From positions 1 to 34,624 of the forward strand of contig JAJTHE010000084.1 of NCBI GenBank assembly GCA_021298815.1: a stretch of DNA of 34,624 nucleotides, written 5' to 3'. The stretch is from Betaproteobacteria bacterium. Lineage in GTDB: Bacteria > Pseudomonadota > Gammaproteobacteria > Burkholderiales > CAIKXV01. Position 1 is the stretch's first letter. Each line of letters opens with the position of its first letter. Positions 29,299 to 34,624 of the stretch are shown here, piece after piece. The position numbers were made by a program, and so were the translations under genes. The notes beneath the pieces are model-generated. The model saw nothing but the letters and a program-made list of their open reading frames with translations. It had not been told where the DNA came from and ran no database searches.

Positions 29299-30297
29299 CT
29301 ATTCGGGCTTGATGCCGGCGTGGCGGATCACCTTGGCCCACTTGTCGATGTCGGCGCGGATCACCTTCGCGAATTCGGCCGGCGTGTTGCCCACCGGCAT
29401 CGCACCTTCGTTCGACAGCAGCTTGAGGAAGTCCGGCGAGTTCACCACCTGCACCACTTCGCGGTTCAACCGGTCGATGATCGACGCGGGCGTGCCGGTG
29501 GGTGCGAGCAGTCCGTTCCAGCCCAGGGCCTCGTAGCCGGGCACCGACTCTCCGATCGCCGGCACGTCCGGCAGCGACGGCAGCCGCTTCGGACTGCTCA
29601 CGCCCAGCGCACGGATGCGTCCGGACTGGATGTGCGGCAGCGCCGAGGCGACCGAGGCGATGAAGTAGTACTGGATCTCGCCCTGGATCAGCGCGGTGAG
29701 GATCTGCGGGCTGCCCTTGTAGGCGACATGGGTGCCGTTAAGTGCCGTAGTCGCAGACAGCAGTTCGGCGGCGAGGTGGCCGATGCTGCCGCGGCCGACC
29801 GATCCGTAGTTGAGCTTCGACGAAGGATCTTTCGACATCGCGACCAGGTCCTGCACCGTCTTCGCGCGGCTATTGCCGGGCACCAGCAGCGTCGTCGACA
29901 CGGCGCTCACCTGGGTGATCGGCGCGAAGTCGCGCACCGTGTCGTAGGGCAGGCTGGCATAGAGGCTCGGGTTCACGACATGGGTCGGGAACACCATCAG
30001 CAGGTTGTAGCCGTCCGCCGGTGCCTTGGCGATGATCGCCGAGCCGACGATGCCGCTGGCGCCGGGCCGGTTGTCGACGATCACCTGCTGGCCGAAGCGT
30101 TCGGTCAGGCGCTGGCTGATCGCGCGGGCGAGGATGTCGGTGACGCCGCCGGCGCCTGAAGGCACGACGAAGCGGATCGGGCGTGACGGATAGGGTTCGG
30201 CGGCGCTGGCCACGCCGGTGAAGACGGGCAGCGTGGCGAGGGGGATCGCGATGGCGACGGCGAGGGCGATGGCCGACGCGGCTTCAGGGTTCGACAA
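29299..30297 (-). CDS. Bug/TctC-family periplasmic solute receptor (copy 6)
   Basis: TTG at 30297 is preceded by GGAGG with a 6-base gap and gives 332 aa: signal MSNPEAASAIALAVAIAIPL then ATLPVFTGVASA|AEPYP. Core motifs are 'YPSRPIRFVVPSGAGGVTDI', 'VIVDNRPGASGIVGSAIIAK', 'APADGYNLLMVFPTHVVNPS', 'LNYGSVGRGSIGHLAAELLS' and 'HVAYKGSPQILTALIQGEI'. The N-terminal part is acidic and not basic before the hydrophobic stretch, which is unusual for Sec but tolerable. The unit is receptor-receptor-hydrolase on the minus strand. Its 5' neighbour is another receptor (gap 110 bases). Confidence 0.9.
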   Translation of the reverse strand: MSNPEAASAIALAVAIAIPLATLPVFTGVASAAEPYPSRPIRFVVPSGAGGVTDILARAISQRLTERFGQQVIVDNRPGASGIVGSAIIAKAPADGYNLLMVFPTHVVNPSLYASLPYDTVRDFAPITQVSAVSTTLLVPGNSRAKTVQDLVAMSKDPSSKLNYGSVGRGSIGHLAAELLSATTALNGTHVAYKGSPQILTALIQGEIQYYFIASVASALPHIQSGRIRALGVSSPKRLPSLPDVPAIGESVPGYEALGWNGLLAPTGTPASIIDRLNREVVQVVNSPDFLKLLSNEGAMPVGNTPAEFAKVIRADIDKWAKVIRHAGIKPE

Positions 30298-30407
30298 GGG
30301 GATCCTCCGGCGATCGGACGTGCTGATCGGCGGCCGTACGGATGCGGCGCGCCATGGGCGTCGAGTATCTCACCGACGCCAGCCGCCAGAGGGAGCGGAC
30401 CGCCCCG

Positions 30408-31421
30408 CTACTGGGTGAACTTGCGCATCGTGCGTACTGCCTCGCCGATGCGGCGCGCGTCGGCGTCCAGGAACTTCTGGAACTCCGGCGCATCGAGATA
30501 GGCCACGGGCGTGAGCACCTTCGACATCGCGTTGCGATAGTCCTCGCCGGTGGCCACCTGGCGCACCGCGTCGCGCAGCTGCCGAACCACGGTATCGGGC
30601 GTGCCCCGCAGCGCGAACAGCCCGGTCCAGAAATAGAACTCGACGTTGTAGCCCGACTCGATCAGCGTTGGCGCCTCGGGGAACATCGGATTGCGCTCCG
30701 CGCCCCAGGTGGCGAACACCCGAACCTTGCCCGCCTTGACGAAGGGCGCGGCGAGCGCCGGTGGCGAGGACCACATGGTCGCGTGCCCGGCGAGCACGGC
30801 CGTCATGGCCGGCGTGCCGCCCACGTAGGGAACGTCCTGCAGGCGAATGCCGGCCGCGTTCGCGAACATCTCCATCGGGATATGCGACGGTCCGTAGACG
30901 CCCGAGTGCGAGTACATCATCTCGCCAGGCAGTCGCCGCGCCGCAGCGACGAGTTCCTTGACCGACTTCCACTGCGCGGCCGGGTTGGCCACCAGGATCG
31001 ACGGGTCGGCCGTCAGCCGCGCGATGGGCAGGAACTGATCGCGGGTGAAGGAGGGCGCCTTCTTGAACAGCGCGTCCACCTCGGGGAGGATGTTGTAGGA
31101 CGGCAGCGTGGCGAGCAGCGTGTAGCCGTCGGGCTTGGCCGCGGCGGCGGCGACCATCCCCAGCGCGCCCGCCGCACCCGGGCGGTTGACGATCAGCACC
31201 GGCTGCTTGAGGAGCTTCTCCATCAGCAGCGCCAGGGGGCGCGTTGCGAGGTCGGCGCCGCCGCCGGGCGGGAAGGGCACGATGATCGAGACCGGCCGGG
31301 TCGGGAAGCTGTCCTGCGCCATTGCAGGCGCAGGCGCGGATGCAGCCAGTGCGGCAACCAGCGGTGGCAGCGCGATCAGGGACAGTGGACGGACCGAATG
31401 GGGCTTGCGTGTCTGGATCAT
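30408..31421 (-). CDS. Bug/TctC-family periplasmic solute receptor (copy 7, divergent)
   Basis: This encodes 337 aa from ATG 31421, with GGGAG upstream. Signal MIQTRKPHSVRPLSLIALPP then LVAALAASAPAPAMA|QDSFPTRP. Motifs are 'PVSIIVPFPPGGGADLATRP', 'VLIVNRPGAAGALGMVAAAA' and 'KPDGYTLLATLPSYNILPEV'. This copy departs from the rest in 'MMYSHSGVYGPSHIPMEMFA' and 'DVPYVGGTPAMTAVLAGHAT', so the ligand is probably different. It is divergent from the tandem aldolase, and the AT-rich gap 31422-31597 probably holds both promoters. It likely heads the minus-strand unit with copy 6 and the hydrolase. Confidence 0.9.
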   Translation of the reverse strand: MIQTRKPHSVRPLSLIALPPLVAALAASAPAPAMAQDSFPTRPVSIIVPFPPGGGADLATRPLALLMEKLLKQPVLIVNRPGAAGALGMVAAAAAKPDGYTLLATLPSYNILPEVDALFKKAPSFTRDQFLPIARLTADPSILVANPAAQWKSVKELVAAARRLPGEMMYSHSGVYGPSHIPMEMFANAAGIRLQDVPYVGGTPAMTAVLAGHATMWSSPPALAAPFVKAGKVRVFATWGAERNPMFPEAPTLIESGYNVEFYFWTGLFALRGTPDTVVRQLRDAVRQVATGEDYRNAMSKVLTPVAYLDAPEFQKFLDADARRIGEAVRTMRKFTQ

Positions 31422-31457
31422 CGTCGGGACTCCCGATCTGCCTGCGGACGGACCGCA

Positions 31458-31485
31458 ACTATAAGCAAACTTCCTGCTGGATAGT
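31458..31485. promoter_or_regulatory. AT-rich inverted repeat in the divergent receptor/aldolase gap
   Basis: ACTAT (31458-31462) and ATAGT (31481-31485) form a short inverted repeat within a patch clearly richer in A and T than its flanks. TATAGT on the minus strand could be the -10 box of the receptor gene. The arms are only 5 bases, so this may be chance. Confidence 0.28.
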
Positions 31486-31597
31486 AGGCTTTCTCGCAGG
31501 TGCGTGCGTGATGCCATGTTGCGATCACACCTTGCCGATGCTAGCCTGCGCGGCTCACTGTTGCGCATCGACGATGCGCGGAACCGGGCCCGCCGTC

Positions 31598-33052
31598 ATG
31601 ATCGGAACACGCTTCAACGAAGACCTCGCACAGGTCTGCCGCATCCTCGCGCAGCACCGGATGCTCGATCTCTGGGGGCATGTCAGCCTGCGCGTGCCGC
31701 GGTCCGAGGTGATCGCGGTGACGCCGCGCTTCCACAAGGGCGTGCTGCCGCAGACGATCACCGGCGACGACATCCTGGTCTGCGACCTCGACGGCCGCGT
31801 GCTGGAAGGGCGGGGCGAGCTGCCGCTGCAGTTCTCGGTCGACCTCGCCCTCTATCGCGCGTCGCCGAACACCGGGGCCTGCATCGCCAGTTCCCCGAAG
31901 ACCGCGCTGGCCGCCGGCATCTCGGGCGCGACCTTCGCGCCGATCACCCACATGGAAAGCGAGACGCTGTTCCGCAAGCCGGCCAACCTGCCCGGCGAGC
32001 TCGCCCTGGGCGAGGTGGGCAAGGTCAGCGGCGCGGGGGATGCCGCTGCGTCCCTCGCCGCCGAACTGAAGCGCGCCGGGCTGGTGCAGCAGCGCGGCAT
32101 CGCGGTCTGGACCAGCGGCGTCGACGTGTTCGATGCGCTGACCGTCGCCTACCATTACGAATACCTCGCGCAGGCGAACCTGGTGCTCGCCGGCACCGCG
32201 CGGCCGGTGGCGGCGGTCGCGCAGCCCGATTCCGAGCGGCTCTGGTCGCAGTTCTCCGGCCAGCACCACTACATCGAGTTCCTGCAGTCGCTCGACCCGG
32301 GGCCGATACCGCATCCGTGGCATGCGTTCGTCGCCGCGCATGTGCGTCCGGAGGATCCGCATGGCGAGCTGAAGGCGGCGATCGCGCTGAGCTGCCGCGC
32401 GCTGTGGACGCGCGACACGCTGGTCGCTTTCCTCGAGCACATCAGCCATCGCCTGCCCGAGCCCGACCGCTTCCTGATGAGCGCCGCGCACAGCTTCCGC
32501 GACATGCTGCCGGAACACCTGGTGCTGCTCGACTTCCGCGCCAACTGGCTCGGGGGACCTAAGCCGCCAAACTTCAAGTGGTTCCATGCCCAGCTGCTGG
32601 CCGAGCGCACCGATGCGCAGGCGGTGGTGCATACCCACGACCTGTACGGGCGCGCCTATGCCGGATCGATCGACCGGCTGGTGCCGGCCAGCCCGATCGG
32701 CCTGCGCATCGCCACCCGTTCGCTGCCGGTGTATCCGCGCTGCGACCTGATCGTCGATGCCGAGGTGCGCCGGCAGACGCTCGATGCGCTGGGCACCGGT
32801 CCGATCGTGCACGAGGTCGGGCATGGCACCGACTTCGTCGCGACCACGCTCGAGCAGGCGACGGTCGATGCGATCCAGCGCGAGCAGTTCCTTTCGCTGC
32901 ACAACCTCGCCGAGCGGTTCGGCACGCCCCGTCCGCTGCCGGCAAGCACCCTCGAGCGCCTCGCCGCGGTCGAACCGTCCGCCGACGACTGGTGGTGGTT
33001 CCATACCGCCGAGATCGGCGCCGTGCGCCGCAGCGCCGGCGGCCTGAACTGA
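31598..33052 (+). CDS. Tandem class II aldolase/adducin-domain protein (484 aa)
   Basis: Two class II aldolase domains are fused, about 5-205 and 250-470. A longer start at 31574 is possible; neither has a strong Shine-Dalgarno. Domain 2 keeps the metal histidines by eye: H345 and H347 in 'AVVHTHDLYG', H409 in 'VGHGTDF'. Domain 1 has lost all three: 'ACIASSPKT' replaces the HTH segment (A97, S99) and 'WTSGVD' gives S173 for the third. Conversely, domain 1 keeps the catalytic Glu (E74 in 'GELPLQF'), while domain 2 has F326 there ('NFKWFHA'). Class II aldolases cleave hydroxy-acid or sugar substrates with Zn. Whether the halves share one site is inference. AtzG/AtzE-like genes follow after 19 bases. 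Confidence 0.85.
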   Translation: MIGTRFNEDLAQVCRILAQHRMLDLWGHVSLRVPRSEVIAVTPRFHKGVLPQTITGDDILVCDLDGRVLEGRGELPLQFSVDLALYRASPNTGACIASSPKTALAAGISGATFAPITHMESETLFRKPANLPGELALGEVGKVSGAGDAAASLAAELKRAGLVQQRGIAVWTSGVDVFDALTVAYHYEYLAQANLVLAGTARPVAAVAQPDSERLWSQFSGQHHYIEFLQSLDPGPIPHPWHAFVAAHVRPEDPHGELKAAIALSCRALWTRDTLVAFLEHISHRLPEPDRFLMSAAHSFRDMLPEHLVLLDFRANWLGGPKPPNFKWFHAQLLAERTDAQAVVHTHDLYGRAYAGSIDRLVPASPIGLRIATRSLPVYPRCDLIVDAEVRRQTLDALGTGPIVHEVGHGTDFVATTLEQATVDAIQREQFLSLHNLAERFGTPRPLPASTLERLAAVEPSADDWWWFHTAEIGAVRRSAGGLN

Positions 33053-33071
33053 AGCCACAAGGAACGTTTCC

Positions 33072-33266
33072 ATGACCGACCAGGAACTCTCCGCGCAGGT
33101 GAAGCTCGCGCACGGCATCGTCATCGACCCCGCCTCGGCGCTCGCCGCGGCTGCCCTCGTCGCCGGCCTCAACGCCACGGTGCGCGATGCGGCGACCGCA
33201 AAGCTCGCGTTCGAGGACGAGCCCTCGCACTACCTGGCGCTGCTCGCCGCAGGCGGGAAGCGATGA
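33072..33266 (+). CDS. AtzG-like small subunit (DUF4089)
   Basis: This 64-aa protein begins MTDQELSAQVKLAHGIVIDP and has helical stretches typical of DUF4089/AtzG, the small partner of the AtzE amidase. AtzG is related in shape to GatC of the amidotransferase and wraps the amidase. It overlaps the next gene by ATGA, which fits an obligate complex. The aldolase upstream ends 19 bases before its start, so all three are one transcript. Recognition rests on size, 'GIxIDPASALAAAALVAGLN'-like spacing and the amidase neighbour. Confidence 0.8.
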   Translation: MTDQELSAQVKLAHGIVIDPASALAAAALVAGLNATVRDAATAKLAFEDEPSHYLALLAAGGKR

Positions 33267-34624
33267 GCCAGGATTTCGCCGGGCTCACGCTGGTCGAACT
33301 CGCGACCGCGATCGCCGATGGCAGCATCACCTCGCTCGCGGCCACCGCCTGGTCGCTCGAGCGGCTGCGCCGCCTCGGGCCGCAGTTGAACTGCGTCGCG
33401 CTACTGTCGGACGACGCGGTGCTCGCGCAGGCCGAAATCCTCGACCGCGAACGTGCCGCCGGCAAGCTGCGTGGCAAGCTGCATGGCGTGCCGCTGGCGC
33501 ACAAGGACCTGTTCTATCGCGCGGGCCGCGTCGCCGCGTCGGGCAGCAAGGTGCGCGCCGGCTTCGTGCCCGACACTACCGCAACCGTGCTGGAGCGGCT
33601 CGACGGTGCCGGTGCGCTCGACCTGGGCGCGCTGCACATGTGCGAGTTCGCCTACAGCCCCACCGGCTACAACCAGCACATGGGCCATGCGCGCAATCCC
33701 TGGGATCCCGCGCGCGTGCCCGGCGGTTCGTCCAGCGGCTCCGGTGCCGCGGTCGGCGGTCGGCTGGTGCCTGGATCGCTCGGCACGGACTCCGGTGGTT
33801 CCTTGCGCCATCCCGCGTCGCTGTGCGGGCTCTCGGGCATCAAGCCGACCCAGACCCGCGTGCCGCGCTCCGGGGTGCTGCCGCTGTCGCATTCGCTCGA
33901 CTGCGTCGGCCCGCTGGCGCCGGCCGCGCGCGACGTGGCACGGCTGCTGTCGGTGATCGCCGGTGCGGACGTGCGCGATGCGACCGCGTCGACGCAGCCG
34001 GTGCCCGACTACGAGGCCCTGCTCGATGGCGACATCCGCGGGCTGCGCATCGCGGTGCCGGACAACTACTACTATGACACGGTGGCCGATGAAGTGCGGG
34101 CATTGCTCGAGGCCAGCCTCGACGTGCTACGCGGCCTCGGTGCGATCGTGGTGCGCGTGACCGTGCCGGACATCCCGCAGGTCAACTCGCTCGCCCAGCT
34201 GGTGATGGCGGTGGAGGCCGCGACCGTGCACCGCAAGTGGCTGGCGGAGCGACGCGACGACTACGGTGCGATCGTGCGCAGCCGGGTCGAGCCCGGCCTG
34301 CTGGTACCGGCCGTGCGCTACTGCGAGGCGCTCAACCTGCGTGCGCGCATCACGTCGGAATTCATCGAGGCCACGCTGGGCCAGGCGGACGTGCTGCACC
34401 TGCCGGCGGTGACCATCCCGGTGCCGACGATCGACGAGACCACCACCGATGCGCCCGATCGGGTGAATGCCCGGTTGGGTGCGATCACGCATGCCACGCG
34501 CGGCATCAACTACCTCGGGCTGCCGGCCGCCAGCGTGCCGATGGGCTTCACGGCCAACGGCATGCCGGCCGGGTTCCAGCTCGTCGGCCGGCCGTTCGAC
34601 GAGGGCGGGCTGCTGCGCGTGGCC
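33263..34624 (+). CDS. AtzE-like amidase, C-terminus cut by window edge
   Basis: ATG 33263 overlaps the AtzG-like stop. About 454 codons are present before the window ends. The amidase triad is visible: K81 in 'GVPLAHKDLFYRAG', Ser about 157 in 'VPGGSSSGSGAA' and nucleophile S180 in 'GTDSGGSLRHPASLCG'. AtzE hydrolyses 1-carboxybiuret in cyanuric-acid breakdown; close relatives with an AtzG partner act on other amides. No cyanuric-acid genes are seen here, so I call it AtzE-like only. The unit with the tandem aldolase suggests an amide or urea-type compound that is deaminated and cleaved. The last visible segment, 'AGFQLVGRPFDEGGLLRVA', is near the usual C-terminus. Confidence 0.88.
   Translation, partial: MSQDFAGLTLVELATAIADGSITSLAATAWSLERLRRLGPQLNCVALLSDDAVLAQAEILDRERAAGKLRGKLHGVPLAHKDLFYRAGRVAASGSKVRAGFVPDTTATVLERLDGAGALDLGALHMCEFAYSPTGYNQHMGHARNPWDPARVPGGSSSGSGAAVGGRLVPGSLGTDSGGSLRHPASLCGLSGIKPTQTRVPRSGVLPLSHSLDCVGPLAPAARDVARLLSVIAGADVRDATASTQPVPDYEALLDGDIRGLRIAVPDNYYYDTVADEVRALLEASLDVLRGLGAIVVRVTVPDIPQVNSLAQLVMAVEAATVHRKWLAERRDDYGAIVRSRVEPGLLVPAVRYCEALNLRARITSEFIEATLGQADVLHLPAVTIPVPTIDETTTDAPDRVNARLGAITHATRGINYLGLPAASVPMGFTANGMPAGFQLVGRPFDEGGLLRVA

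Overview
The window is high-GC DNA (estimated by eye) that looks like a betaproteobacterium of the Burkholderiales type. The strongest sign is seven separate Bug-family (TctC-like) periplasmic solute receptors in under 35 kb. Most receptors sit beside catabolic enzymes: CoA transferase, CitE-like lyase, argininosuccinate-lyase-like enzyme, amidohydrolase, amidases, alpha/beta hydrolases, flavin monooxygenase and molybdenum hydroxylase. I saw no rRNA, tRNA, CRISPR array or insertion sequence.

Layout. 1-2251 (minus): Ldh-family dehydrogenase (cut by the window edge) and a DadA-like FAD oxidoreductase. 2411-6154: an island of small, partly eroded genes: unknown small proteins, toxin-antitoxin remnants, an intact YlcI/YnfO-type antitoxin with a RelE/ParE toxin, an SH3-like protein, a lipoprotein and a SLATT-like two-TM protein. 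6209-9354 (minus): Bug receptor, CitE-like lyase and CaiB-like CoA transferase. 9501-11985 (plus): a possible leader ORF, an ASL-family lyase and a Bug receptor. 12018-13364 (minus): a prolidase-like amidohydrolase, divergent from a Bug receptor and a CobW-type GTPase (13564-15682). 15883-17601: a selenoprotein of the UGSC family, read through an in-frame UGA at 16174-16176, followed by a Bug receptor (17630-18607).

18651-19189 is a brnT-brnA module whose promoter overlaps a perfect palindrome. 19237-20913 encodes a flavin monooxygenase and a VOC protein. 20948-23742 (minus) holds a molybdenum hydroxylase large subunit without its partner subunits, overlapped by a MEKHLA-domain gene. 23865-26146 holds an alpha/beta hydrolase and a Bug receptor, ending at a hairpin shared with a convergent amidase that lacks a normal start codon. 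27799-28473 is a vapBC module with promoter, operator and terminator. 28482-31421 (minus) holds two Bug receptors and an alpha/beta hydrolase. 31598 to the end (plus) holds a double-domain class II aldolase followed by an AtzG/AtzE-like pair, the last gene cut by the window edge.

How it works together (inference): the receptors probably capture different carboxylates or amides and pass them to adjacent enzymes, but no TctA/TctB membrane subunits are encoded here. The most notable item is the UGSC selenoprotein: a conventional gene caller would split it into a 'short hypothetical' and a 'truncated' gene. The second is the tandem aldolase, in which one half seems to keep the catalytic glutamate and the other the metal histidines.
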